DNA from: Rebecca billardiae RCC1528
Taxonomy: Eukaryota; Haptophyta
Assembly (NCBI GenBank): GCA_965240325.2
Contig: OZ251250.1
Span: forward strand, 496,001 to 560,000
Reading direction: 5' to 3'
DNA length: 64,000 nucleotides
The notes under the pieces were generated by a model, which saw only the letters and a program-made list of their open reading frames with translations, was not told where the DNA came from and did no database searches. The translations under genes and the position numbers were made by a program. Shown here in pieces: positions 43,241 through 54,145 of the stretch; the first letter of the stretch is position 1, and every line of letters begins with the position of its first letter.

Positions 43241-43271
<31 letters not shown>

Positions 43272-44390
43272 AGCCGGGTGCTTGGCGTGAGCCCGGCGGC
43301 CGCCGCCCCGCCGCCCGCCGTCCAGTCGGCGTGGCGAGCGACTGCACCCGGCGAGCCGCAGCCGCCGCAGCCGCCGCCGCAGCCGCCGCCGCAGCCGCCG
43401 CAGCCGCCGCCGCAGCCGCCGCAGCCGCCGCAGCCGCCGCCGCAGCCGCCGCAGCCGCCGCCGCAGCCGCCGCAGCCGCCGCAGCCACCGCAGCCGCCGC
43501 CGGGCGCGCACGGACCATCCCCAGCCGGACCGCTTCCGCCATCCGCGCCGCCCTCGGCCTCGCCGCCGCCGCGCCCGCGCTGCGCCGCCCCAACCCCCGC
43601 GACGGCCGCGGCGTGCGCCTCGTCCAGGTCGACCCAGCACGCGTACGTGTCGAAGCGATGGTCGGGCATGCAGATTTGCTCCTCGTCGAACGTGGCGCCC
43701 GATCGCTCGTGCACCCTGTAGAAGCCGGTGCACGCGAGCGTGGCGAGGGCGGGGCCGAAGCGCGCGCGCGCGAGCGCGGCCCGCGCGCCCGCCGGCGGCG
43801 GCAGCGGCCAGCGCCCGACCGTCGTCAGCTTCACCTCCGACCACGCGCGCGTGTAGTAGCGCAGCTCTGGCGAGTAGCGCACGTGCACCACCTTGGCGCG
43901 TCGGTCGATCTCGTGCACGAGATACTTAGAGCCCTGGTTCAGGTACACCGCGCCGACGTACAGCTCGTAGTAGAGCCGCGAGATCTCGATCTCGTCGATC
44001 ACGTCGGTCGCCGCGCCTCCGCCGGAGGATGACGAGCCCGGGCCGCCGCGGCCGCGGCCGCCGCCGCGCGCGTGCGTGTGCTGCCGCGCGCCCGTCCCGC
44101 CCGGCGTCGCGCCCGCGAGCGGCGCGGGCTGCGGCGCCCCGTGCGCGTGCGCCAGCACGGCGTACCGCTCGTCGTCGATGTTCCGGAGCGAGACGCGCGA
44201 CCACGGAGGCCCGCCCGCCGACGTGTCGGCGCGCCACACGCCCGCGCCGCAGGGCACGAGCTCGGCGGAGGCGTGGAGGGCACGCAGCGAGCGAGACAGC
44301 ATGGCTGCCGCCGTGGCGCGCGGCGGCGGCGGCGGCGCGGCGACCGACGCCGCGACGCCACGTCCGCCGCCGCTGCCGTCGGAGCTGCCC

Positions 44391-44428
<38 letters not shown>

Positions 44429-45573
44429 AGCGCAGGTGGCGGTGTCGCCGCCGCCTGCGCCGCCGCCACCGCCGCCGCCGTCCGCCGCCGCGCCCGCTCC
44501 GCCGCCGTGCGCCGCGGCCCCCGGCGGCGCATTCTCCTCGGCCGGCTCGCCGAGCCCCGCCGCGCCGCCGTCCGGCGCCCACCCCCACAGGGCCGCGTCC
44601 TCCGAGCCCGCGCAGAAGTGCAGGGGCTCCTCGCGCGCCGCGCACCGCAGGTGCGCGCACTGCACGGCGTGCGCGTGCGGCTCAAGCGCCACCGCCTCGG
44701 CGCCCGACGAGCTGAGCAGGAGGCCCGGCCGCTTCATGTAGTACGCGTCAATAGGAGATGGGTACGGCACGTAGAAGACGCTCGCCTGCCGCTCCACCTC
44801 GCGCCCCGCGCGCCCCGCGCGCTGCCACAGCGAGGAGAGCGAGCCTGGCCACCCCAGGATGATGACGGCGTCCTGCAGGCGGGTAGGGGTACAGTAGGGG
44901 TAGGGGTACATTAGGGGTAGGGGTACAGTAGGGGTAGGGGTACAGTAGGGGTAGGGCATAGGTGTACACAGGAGAGGGGCAGGGGTGAGGGTGAGGGCTA
45001 GTGGGCTGCAGGTGCAGGTGTGCGGGTGGCGGCGCGTGGGCGGGCGCGCGCGCGCTTGGCGCGGCGCATGCGGCACGCCGGCCGCCGCCTCCCGCGCGGG
45101 CGCGCGCGCGGGCCGTCCCGCGCCACGCGGCCACGCGCACCACGTGGCGCGCGCGGCGCACGGGCGCGTTTTGTCAGAGGCGGGCGCGGGGGCGCGGACC
45201 CCAACCCTAACCCTAGCCAGAGCCCTAGGCGCGCACCAGGCTGGTCAGGTTGATCCCGAGCTCGAGCGTGGAGGTCGCACACACGCCGAGCAGCCGCCCG
45301 TCGAAGAGGCGCGCCTCGATCGAGCGGCGGTCGCGAGCGCACAGCCCGCCGCGGTACACCGCGACGCGCTCGGCCAGCTCCGGCGCCGAGAAGCGCAGCT
45401 GCCGCCGCACGTACTCGCAGACGAGCTCGGCGATCTTGCGCACGGACGCAAAGCACAGCGTGCGCACGCCCGCGCACAGGAGCGCCGACATCAGCGCCGC
45501 CGCCTCCACGTTGGACGAGACGCGGTGCTGCTGCTGCGGCGGCTGCTGCTGCTGCTGCTGCTGCTGCGGCGGC

Positions 45574-45621
<48 letters not shown>

Positions 45622-45690
45622 GGCGGCGGCTGCTGCTGCTGCTGCTGCTGCTGCTGCGGCGGCTGCTGCTGCTGCTGCTGCTGCTGCTGC

Positions 45691-45771
<81 letters not shown>

Positions 45772-45798
45772 GACTGCTGCTGCGGCGGCAGCTGCGGC

Positions 45799-45831
<33 letters not shown>

Positions 45832-48821
45832 GGCTGCTGCTGCGGCTGCTGCTGCTGCGGCGGCGGCGGCTGCTGCGGCGGCGCGGCGGGTGCGGCGGCA
45901 AGCGTGGCTAGCGGCGCGCCCGCGCCGCCGGCGCCGCCGCCCGCCGGCTGCGCCGCCGTGCCCGCCGGCTGCGCCGCCGCGCCCGCCACGTCCGCCGCGC
46001 CCGCCGCGCCCGCCGCGCCGCCCGCCGCCGCGCCTCGGCGCACTGGTGGCTGCCACAGCGCGAATGTGGTCGTGGCGCGCGGCGAGCCGTCATCCGCCAC
46101 GACGCGGATGTCGGCGGGCGGCAGCGCGGTGAGCCGCGCGGCGTGCTCGGCCGCGTTGCCGATCGTCGCGGAGCAGAGGACGAACACGGGCCGCGCGCCG
46201 TGCATGCCGCACAGCCGGCGCAGCCGCCGCACCACCTGCGCCGTGTGCGCTCCGAACGAGCCTCTATAATAATGGACCTCATCAATCGCCACCACCGCGA
46301 GCCCGCCGAGGAATCGGGACCATTTTGCATGCGCGGGCAGGATCGAGGCGTGGAGGATATCGGGGTTGGCCAGGAGCACGCGCGCCTCGCGCCGCGCCTC
46401 GTCGCGCGCGCCGTGCGGCGTGTCGCCGTCATACGCCACCGCGCGCGCGCCCGCGCCCAGCCCAAGCCCGCTCCCGTCCAGAAGCGACTGCGTCGCGCGC
46501 AGCTGATCCTGGGCCAGCGCCTTGGTCGGAAACAGAAAGAGGGCGGTGGCACCCGCCGAGGCCGCGAGCGCCTCGAGCGTGGGCACCGCGTACGCGAGCG
46601 ACTTGCCCGACGCTGTGCCGGTGCAGAGCAGCACGTGCCGCCCGCCGAGCGCCGAGTCGATCGCCTCAGACTGGTGCGACCAGAGGGCCGCCGGCGGCAC
46701 GCCGAGGTGACCCAGCGCTCGCAGCGTTGGCTCACGGAGCGGCGCGCGCGGCCGCCGGTGCCGCGGCGCGCGCGCGGGCAGCTGCGCCGCGTACGCCAGC
46801 TGGTCCGTGTAGCCGGGGAGCGCGCGTAGGTACCCGAGCACGTCCAGATTGCACCTCGGCGCGCCGAGATCGGGCTCGAGGCTGGGCGTGCCGGGCGCCG
46901 CGCCGCCCGCCGCGTCAAGGGTGCCCGCGCCGCCGCCGCCGTGCCGCTGGCTGCCGCCGCCGCCATGGGACCTGCCACCGGCCGCCGCCGCCGTCACCGG
47001 CGGCGGCGGCGGGCCGAGCAGCGCGGCCCCAAAATCAACCGGCGGCCTCTTGGGACGGCCGCCGCGCCGCCGAGATGCAATCTCGGCGGCGGCGGCGGCG
47101 GCCGAGATTGCAATCTCGGCGGCGGCGGCGCCAGCGGTGCGCGTGGCGCCGCCGCCCGCGCCGCCCGCGCCGCCCTCGCCCGCGACGAGGAAGCTCGCCT
47201 CGCCGAGCGCGCACGTGACGCGCGCCGCCACGGCCGCGGCGGCGCACGGGGTGCCCCGCGCCGTCTGCGCGGCCGCCGCCGCCGGCGGCGGCTGCGCGGC
47301 GCCTGGCGCCAAGCCAGGCAGGGGGCGCGCAGAGGCAGCGGGGCAGCGCGCGCCCGCTGGGAGGAGGCGGCGCGTGAGCGGCTCGCTCGGCGAGCGCGCC
47401 GCGCTGTCGGCCGCGCCGCCTGCCGCCCTCGCCGCCGCGTGGCTCTCGCGGTCGGTCTGTCGAATCGGCGAATCCGCCGCCGCCGCCGCCGCCGCGGCCG
47501 CGCCCAAGCCCACGCCGCCGCCACCCGCGCCCGCTGCCGCGCCGCCGCCGCCGGCCGGCGCGGGCCCGCCGGCCGCCGGCCAATCCGCTGCGCCGCCCGT
47601 GGCGGGCGAGGCCGGCGGTGACGGCGGCGCGCCGAGCGCGGGCGCAAAGTGCGCGCGCAGTCCGGACGGGTCCGGGCCGTCAGTGATTCCGGCGCACTCT
47701 GCGAACCCATCCGGCAACGGCGCGAGCGGAAGCGGAAGGCCCGCCGCAGCCGAGGGCGCGCGCGCGCGCAGCGCTGCGCTCAGCTGCGCGCCGAGCTTGG
47801 CGGCGGCGGTGGTGCCAGGCGAGACGCGCTTGCCGCGCACGACCAGGGCAAGCCTGCTGTCCACCGCCGGATCCGGGAGTGCGCCGGCCGCCGCGCTGCC
47901 GCTGCTGCCGGCCGCCGCGCCGCCGCCGGCCGCGGCGTCAGGCAGGTCAGCAGCGGCGGGCGCGACCGGCTCAGCCGCCTGCACCGCTGCCGTCGCAACC
48001 GGTGCGTCCGGCGCGACTGCCAGCGAGAAGAGCGCGGGCTGCAGCGCGGCGAGCTGGCGCAGCTGTGTCTGGCTGCGCCGCGGCGAGCGCGGGGGGGTGG
48101 CGCGCGGCGCGCGGCGCGTCGCACGAGCGTGTCAGGCGCAGGGCTTCGGCACTGCTGCGCGGCGGGCAGCCGTGGGCCCGCCGCCGAGTGGGCCACACGC
48201 TCGGCCCAGGAGCGCTGCCCGCAGTGCAGCCACAGCGCAGGGCCCTCCCTCGCACGCAGGTGACGAAACACGGCGCAGGCGACGAAACGCACAGGCCGGC
48301 CGGCCGAGGTAGCGCCGCGTGGCCGAGCGCGGCCGAGCGGCGGCAGGCGTGGGGCGGGCGGTCGCGCGTGCGGCGTGGGGGTCGCGGTGCGCGACGCGTG
48401 GCGGTTCACGGCGCGGCGCGCACCTCACCGCCAGGCCCATCGGCGCCAGCCCCGCGCGCAGCCGCGCCACCGTCAGGGGGACATCGCGCGCGCTGAAAAT
48501 GGAATTGAGCGCGAGCAAAGGTTGGAGAAGGTTCTCAAGCATCGCGAGATCGGGCGGGAGCGGGGGCTCGGCGGCGGCGGCGGGCGCGTCCGATTTCTTG
48601 CGCCGCTTCCGCGCGCGCGCGGGCGGCGTGCCGGCGGCGGGTGCATCCGCCGCGCCGGGCGCGTCTGCGCGGCCGCGCGCCGCCGCGCTCGCGGCCGCGG
48701 CCGCCGCCGGCCGCGCGGACGCGCCCGAGCCGATGGCCCTCCGGCCGCGCCTGCTTGTCGGCTGCTGACCCGCCGCGAGCGCGTGCAGGTCGTGCGCGCT
48801 GAGTAGCGCGTCCACGCCCAT
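42773..48821 (-). CDS. HRQ1: Hrq1/YprA-type SF2 DNA helicase with MZB domain
   Basis: Three exons on the minus strand: 48821-48429, 48068-45237 and 44872-42773. Introns are 360 bp (GTGAGG...GCCAG) and 364 bp (GTGCGC...CTGCAG), both phase 0, and the product is about 1774 aa. It shows motif I GTASGKS (about 46600), motif II DEVHYYRGSFGAH (about 46275; yeast and bacterial Hrq1-type proteins have DExH plus this aromatic stretch), SATIGN, ELGINL just before intron 2, and QRAGRAGRE (motif VI) just after it. The C terminus is the MZB/DUF1998 module with CxCxxGCxxC...C zinc ligands (ACGCANGCVLCTHSASC). Hrq1 is a 3'-5' helicase of the RecQ4-like group acting in crosslink repair and genome stability. 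Unusual are a polyglutamine/proline insertion (about 120 aa) between the two RecA lobes, a Gly-Cys repeat before the MZB domain, and Ala/Gly-rich linkers. The first ATG used, MGVDALLSAHDLHAL, starts 135 bp from divergent DEX1. Confidence 0.88.
43352..43503. repeat. GC-trinucleotide repeat coding Gly-Gly-Cys in Hrq1
   Basis: Imperfect 'cagccgccgcagccgccg' on the plus strand. In the helicase frame it encodes repeated GGC tripeptides with about 17 cysteines, between the WH-like/linker region and the MZB domain. Confidence 0.85.
44876..44962. repeat. Intron minisatellite at Hrq1 acceptor
   Basis: Five or so units of 'aggggtacagtaggggt'. On the sense (minus) strand it becomes a CCCCTACCCCTACTGTA array ending at the CTGCAG acceptor, so it supplies the polypyrimidine tract of intron 2. 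Confidence 0.85.
45524..45868. repeat. Long CAG/CTG repeat coding polyglutamine in Hrq1
   Basis: About 345 bp of almost pure CTG (plus strand), interrupted by CGG/CGGCGG and one CGA. The longest pure run is about 25 units (45697-45770). On the gene strand it is CAG, encoding Gln with Pro (CCG) breaks. Confidence 0.92.
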
Positions 48822-48956
48822 GAGCGCGGCGCGTGCCGCGGACAGCCGCGGGGGCGCCCGGTCGAGTCGGTCGAGAAGGGCCCGTTTACGCCCGGGCCGC
48901 GGCGGCACGCCGGACCCTGCTGGGCGTCCGGGCCGCGCGCCCGCCCCGCTGCGAGG
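48822..48956. promoter_or_regulatory. Shared divergent promoter region, Hrq1 / DEX1
   Basis: 135 bp between the inferred start codons of two divergently transcribed genes. It is GC-rich with no TATA box seen. Both starts are inferred, so the true spacing of transcription starts is unknown. Confidence 0.55.
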
Positions 48957-51900
48957 ATGGCTGCTCGGCTCGCGGCGGCGGCGTTGCTGCTGCTGCGCCT
49001 CGGCGCGGCGGCGGCGGCGGCGGCGGCGAACGGCACGACGGGCAACGTCTTCGTGGACCGCGGCCCCGCGCGCATCGAGGACATCCTCTTCGGCACCGAC
49101 GCCTCGCGCCACGCCGCGCCGTCCGCGTGCGCGCACTCGCTCGGCCTGGGCTGGGTGTCGCAGCTCGGCGCGTCCGTGTACGCGACGCCGGTGATCTCGC
49201 GGCTCCCCGAGGAGTCGTCGCCGCGCGTGGTCGCCGCGACGTACGCGCGCTTCATCGAGGCCGCGCGCGGCTCCGACGGCCACGAGCCGCGCAACTACCC
49301 GCTCGACGCCGGCGCGTCGTTGTTTCACGCCTCGCCGCTGCTTTATGACGCGGACGGCGACGGCGTGGACGACCTGGTGCTCGTGGCGTACGACGGGCAC
49401 GTGAGCGTGGTCGACCAGCGCACCGCGCTGCCCATGACCGCGATCAACCCGCGCGTCGGACGCCACGAGGTCCTCGCGCTGCAGGTGCGCGCGCCTGCAG
49501 CGCTGATTCCGCGCCCGCCCAGCGGCGCCGCGCGGCGCCGCGCCGGCGCGCGGCCGCGCGCGCGCTGAGAGCCTAAGGCGCGTGCTGCGCGCGCGCAGGT
49601 GCCGCGGCTGCGCGTCAAGCGCGGCTGGTACACCGGTCTGCACGACCCGAGCACCGAGCCCGCGGTGCGCGTGGCCGGCACCGACGGCCTCGAGAGTCCG
49701 GATGCGCACCTCCCGGACTCGGACGGTCCGGACGGTCCGGGCTCGGACGGCTCGGACGGCGGCGGCGGCGACGACGACGACGATGGCGGCGAGGACGACG
49801 CGCGCGCGCGCGCCGCGCTGCGCGCGCGGCGCGCGGCCGCCGAGGCCGCCTCGGGCGGCGGCGCGGCCGCATCGCGCGGCGCGGCCGGCAGCTTTGGAGA
49901 GCACTCCCGCGCCGCCGAGCTCCCGATCGGCCCGTTTGGCGGCATGACGGTTGAGGCGGCGCGCTCGTTCGAATTATTCTCGACGGACGCGGAGGACGAG
50001 GGCGGCGGCGGCGGCGGCGGGCCGAGCACGGTGGGCCCCGAGACCGAGCGCCGCCGCGCCGCGCGCGCGTCCCGCGCGCGCGTCGACGCGACCCATATCT
50101 ACATCGACCCTCATGTGCTGGGCACGCCCGCGCTCGCCGACACGGACGGCGACGGGTACGCGGAGGAGCTGGTCGTGGCGGTGTCGTACTACTTCGACGC
50201 GTCGGAGGGCGGCGCGGGCGGCGGCGCGGAGGACGCGGTGGCCGAGCTCGAGCGCGCGGGCGAAGACGCCCACAAGTACGTCGCGGGCGGCGTCGTGGCG
50301 TTCAAGCTGCCGTCCGCGCGAGCCGGCGGCGGCGGCGGCGGTGCGGAGGGCGCGCTGGGCGGCGGCGATGCGGAGGGCGCGGGCCGCGCGTCGAGCGCGC
50401 CGCCGCCGCTCAAGTACACGCTCCCCTCCGCGCCGCTCTGGTCCACGCAGCTCGACCTCACCACGGGCGACGCGGCCGAGCGCGCCTACATCTACTCACC
50501 GCCGACGGTGGTGGACTTGGAGGCGGACGGGGAGAAGGAGGTTCTGGTCGGGACGTCGATGGGCTTCGTGTACGTGCTCTCGGCGCGGGGCGGCGCGACG
50601 CGCGCGGGGTGGCCCGTGCAGATGGCCGAGGTGCAGGGCAAGGTGTGCGCGCCGCGCCGCCCCGCCGGCGGCGCGCGCCGCGCGCTCGCGCCGCGCGCGC
50701 AGCTCACGCGCGAGCGAGCGCGCGGCGCGCACACGGCGCGCGCAGGTGGTCGCGCATGACGTGCTCGGCGACGCGTCGCTCGAGGTGATCGCCACCGACG
50801 CGCACGGCCACGTCGCCGTCTACTCGCCCGCCGCCACGCTGCACTGGGAGCGCCAGCTCTCCGGCCTCGCCGCGCACGGCGTGGCCGTTGGCGACGTCGA
50901 CGGCGACGGCGCCGTCGACCTGGTGCTGGCCACGTCGGCGGGGGCGGTGCACGCGCTGCGCGCCGAGACGGGCGAGGAGCTGCCCGGCTTCCCCGTCCGC
51001 GCGGGCGAGCGCATCCTCGCGCCGCCGCTGCTCATCCAGCTCGCCCGCACCGCCGAGGCCGGCGGCGGCGGCGGCGGCGGCCGCGGCGGCGCGCGCGGCG
51101 GCGCCGGCGGCGCGCTCGGCGGCGGCTCGCGCGCACCTCGGTCGCTGCCGTCGGCGGACGAGATCGACTTCACGAGCGACGCGGTGGGCTCGCGTCGTGG
51201 CGCGCTGGACGGCGTGATCGTCGTCCCCGCCTTCGACGGCCGGCTGTACCTCATCCGCGGGCGCGACGGCTGCACGAGCTCGCTCGACCTGGGCGAGCAG
51301 GCGTATGCGCAGCCGCTGGCGACGGACCTCGCGTTCGATGGGCGCGTGGAGCTCGTGGTGGCGACGATGCACGGCGGGCTCTTCGCGCTGGAGACGAGCA
51401 CGCCCGTCCACCCCGCGCGCGTGCCCGTCTCCGGCGGCCGCTCCGCCGCCGTCGACGCCGCCGCGCCGCCGGGCGCGCTCGCGGGCGCCACCGTGAGCGT
51501 GCACTTTGCGGGCGCGGGCGGGCGCGCGCGCGCGCGCGAGGTGGTGGGGGCGAGCTTCTCGGTGACGGCGGTGGTGGGCGACGGCACGTTCGCACGCGCG
51601 CTCTCCGGCGCGGGCGGCTCCGCCGGCTTCGGCGCGCGCGCCGCCGCCGCGCCGCGGTACACGCTCCGCCTCTTCCTCGGCGGCCGCGAGGTCGGCCACG
51701 AGACGGCGCCCGCGCCGGGACAGGTCGAGTTCCGCTCGATCGGCTCGCTGCCGGCGCGCACGCGCGCGCCGCTGCGCGTGCGGCTGACGGACGCGCACGG
51801 CCGCGTGGCGGAGGACGAGATCGTCCTCGCGTTCAACACCTCCTTCCACCGCGCGCTCAAGTGGATGCTCGCCGCGCCGCTGCTCGCGCTCGCCGCCGCG

Positions 51901-51960
51901 ATCGCGTTCGCGCCCGCCGCGCCGGACGGCGACGCGGAGGCGACGCTGCTCGGGCTGTGA
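48957..51960 (+). CDS. DEX1: DEX1-like FG-GAP membrane protein (3 exons)
   Basis: Exons are 48957-49484, 49599-50642 and 50746-51960; introns of 114 and 103 bp (GTGCGC...GCGCAG, GTGTGC...GCGCAG) are both phase 0. The product is 928 aa. A signal peptide (ARLAAAALLLLRLGAAAAA) leads to integrin-alpha-like FG-GAP/calcium loops: DADGDGVDD (residue 131), ADTDGDGYAEELVVAVSYYFD, VVDLEADGEKEVLVGTS, VGDVDGDGAVDLVLATS. Other DEX1 hallmarks are HKYVAGGVVAFKL, LDLTTGDAAERAYIYSPPTV, AEVQGKVVAHD, DGRLYLIRGRDGC and, near the C terminus, one membrane span (ALKWMLAAPLLALAAAIAF). Plant DEX1 is needed for exine patterning and is thought to bind calcium in the secretory pathway or plasma membrane. In an alga it could act in scale or cell-covering formation (inference). 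An acidic Gly/Asp linker in exon 2 is species-specific padding. Confidence 0.9.
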
Positions 51961-52240
51961 GCGCGCGCGGCGCGTGCAAGCCCGAGCCCACGGGATGTAC
52001 ACCTACGTACTACTACACCGTGCGTGCAGGCAGGGCAGCCGCCATCGTGGAGCGAGCCGACAGCAGTATGGCGGGAACCCAAATCGAAAGCTAGGCTAAA
52101 AAAGGCAAGCTGAGCAACCCGGAGAGTCGCCGCCGCCGCCATCGTTCGGTCGTGCGGGTGAGAATTCCGACAAATAAAGCACCCGCTCACATCCGCCGCC
52201 GCTGCCGGCACGCGCGCGTGCTGTCATCAGCGAGCGAGCG
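51961..52240. other. Intergenic DEX1 to coiled-coil gene
   Basis: 280 bp, lower GC around 52080-52180. No feature recognised. Confidence 0.5.
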
Positions 52241-54007
52241 ATGGCGCCCGCGGCGGCGGCGGAGGAGCAGGAGGCCGGCCCGGCAGCTGCGAGCCTCCCC
52301 GCAGCGTCGGGTGCCGCACCGGCCGCTCTCGCGTGCCCCACCACGGGCGCGGCTCAGGCGGCCGAGGCGGCGGCCGCGCCGCCCGCGGCTGCTGCGGCAG
52401 TGGCAGATGCGAATGGTGGGCACGCTGTGTCACGCCCGAGCACGACGCCAGCGAGCGCCGCGCCGGGCGTCGCGCCGCCCGTATGGCCCGCACGCGCCCC
52501 CGCCCCGCCACCGCCCGCCGCGAGCCCGCCAGCGGACGCTGCCACCGCTGGCGGCTGCGCGCCGGGCGGCGGCGCGCAGGCGCGACCCGTGCCGGCGCGC
52601 GGCGCGTCGAGCCCAGCTGCCAGCCCGCCGCCGCCTCGAATCGGCCCCGCCGCCGCCGGGCCGCCGCCCGCCGACGAGCCCGCGGCCGCGCCAAGCGACG
52701 AGATCGCCGTGTTACCCGCTCCCGCTGTTTCTCCCGCGGCCGCGCGCGCTGCCGGCCGCGATTGCCCCTCACTGCCGCCGGACTCTGCGGCACTCGCGCC
52801 GGGCTCTGTGGCACTCGCGCCGGGCTCTGTGGCACTCGCGCCGGGCTCTGTGGCACGCTCGCCGGGCGTGGCCCCGCCGGCGGGCTTGCCGCGCGCTCGG
52901 TCGCCCGGCGGCGCGCGGCGCGATGCGTCGGCGGCGGTGCCGGCGGTGCGCGGCTCTGCGAGCGCTGACCTGCTGCACGCCGCCATGGCCGGGCTCGTCA
53001 CGCCGCTTGCGCCGCGGGCGGCGATCGGGGCGCGCGCGCACACGCCCGCGCGCGCGCGCGGCGAAGGCGGCGGTGACGACGTCGGCGGTGACGCTGGCGA
53101 CGACCGCGGCGGCGGCGGCGGCACTCGGGAGGCGGACGATGTCGCGAGCCTGCGCGCACGGCTCCAAGCGCAGGAGGCGGTGCTGGACTATCTCCGACAC
53201 GAGATGACCGAGCTCAACTCGCTCCATCATGCCGCGATGGCGGCGGTGGGCGTGGGCACGGGCGGCGGGACGGGCGGCGGCGGCGGGAGCGCTGGCGGCC
53301 GCGGCGGCGGCGGCGGCGGCGACGACGAGGACGAGGACGCGTCGGCGGCGCTCGACGGCGCGGACCTGCGAGCGCGCTTTGCCATCTCGCGACTGCGCTT
53401 CGAGCACAAGCTGCAGCAGCAGGAGCAGCGGCGGCGCGGTGAGGAGGCGGACGCCGCGTCCCGCAAGCTCGCCGCCGTGCGGCGCGCGACCGTGCGGCGG
53501 CGCGGCCAGCTGTGGGCGGAGCGGCTGCTGCGCCGGACGTTCCTCGGCTGGGCGGCGGCGGTGGCGGGCTCGGCGCGCGCGGATGCGCAGGCGCGCGCGA
53601 GCGCGGCCACGCTCACCGCGCGCGAGCTCGGCGCGCTGGTGTGCTCGCAGCGGGAGGCTTTGGCGTCGATGGCGGCCGAGCGCGCGCACTGGCGGACGAG
53701 CGCCGCGCGCGCGGCGGACGCCATCGTGGCGGGGTGCGTCCGGCTGCGCGAAGTCCAGCTGGCGCTCGTCGCGAGCTCGCGCGCCCCCGCGCTCAGGCTG
53801 GCGCCGGCCGTGGCCGAGCGGTTGCGCGCGCTCGCCGCGCAGCTCGAAGCGGTTTCCGACGGCTCGTGCGCCGCGGTGCACTCGGAGCTTCTGTGGGCGA
53901 CGGGGCCGGCCGCGCCGCCGGCCGCGGCGGCCGCGGTGGCGGCGCCGGCGGACGACGATCGAGGCGTGGCGGCGGTCGTGGCGACGAGCGCGGCGGCGTG
54001 CGCATGA
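52241..54007 (+). CDS. Coiled-coil protein with disordered Ala/Pro N terminus
   Basis: 588 aa from ATG 52241. Residues 1-290 are Ala/Pro/Gly-rich and disordered, including three to four copies of LAPGSVA from a 21-bp minisatellite (52786-52870). From about residue 300 there is a coiled coil (RARLQAQEAVLDYLRHEM...), a Gly/Asp linker, then a second long helix (DLRARFAISRLRFEHKLQQQ, RRGQLWAERLLRRTFLGWAA). The LLRRTFLGWA pattern resembles the L...F..W core of Sfi1-type centrin-binding repeats, seen once. A C-terminal helical region ends in Ala/Asp-rich sequence. No enzyme motif. Possibly cytoskeletal or centrosomal, which is weak inference. No intron is required. Confidence 0.6.
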   Translation: MAPAAAAEEQEAGPAAASLPAASGAAPAALACPTTGAAQAAEAAAAPPAAAAAVADANGGHAVSRPSTTPASAAPGVAPPVWPARAPAPPPPAASPPADAATAGGCAPGGGAQARPVPARGASSPAASPPPPRIGPAAAGPPPADEPAAAPSDEIAVLPAPAVSPAAARAAGRDCPSLPPDSAALAPGSVALAPGSVALAPGSVARSPGVAPPAGLPRARSPGGARRDASAAVPAVRGSASADLLHAAMAGLVTPLAPRAAIGARAHTPARARGEGGGDDVGGDAGDDRGGGGGTREADDVASLRARLQAQEAVLDYLRHEMTELNSLHHAAMAAVGVGTGGGTGGGGGSAGGRGGGGGGDDEDEDASAALDGADLRARFAISRLRFEHKLQQQEQRRRGEEADAASRKLAAVRRATVRRRGQLWAERLLRRTFLGWAAAVAGSARADAQARASAATLTARELGALVCSQREALASMAAERAHWRTSAARAADAIVAGCVRLREVQLALVASSRAPALRLAPAVAERLRALAAQLEAVSDGSCAAVHSELLWATGPAAPPAAAAAVAAPADDDRGVAAVVATSAAACA

Positions 54008-54145
54008 AGGCCTTGGGCGCGGACTCCACTCGCCATCGGCCGAGCTCCGACCGTTATTACTGTACGGTCATCCGCTATGATACTACTATTGGACTGTGTA
54101 CTGTAACCGTATATCTTTCCGCAAGTTCGTGGGCCGCACGCCGCG

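Noticed and set aside
42767-44032. Plus-strand 421-aa frame and other Ala/Arg/Pro-rich frames over the Hrq1 locus
   Set aside because: Poly-Ala and Arg-rich translation of GC repeats; the minus strand carries helicase and MZB motifs with consistent introns.
45195-45216. Telomere end or internal telomere array
   Set aside because: Only two CCCTAA units, located inside an intron of a clearly internal gene.
45225-45911. Plus-strand poly-Cys/poly-Leu frames at the CTG repeat
   Set aside because: By-products of the CAG repeat that codes glutamine in Hrq1.
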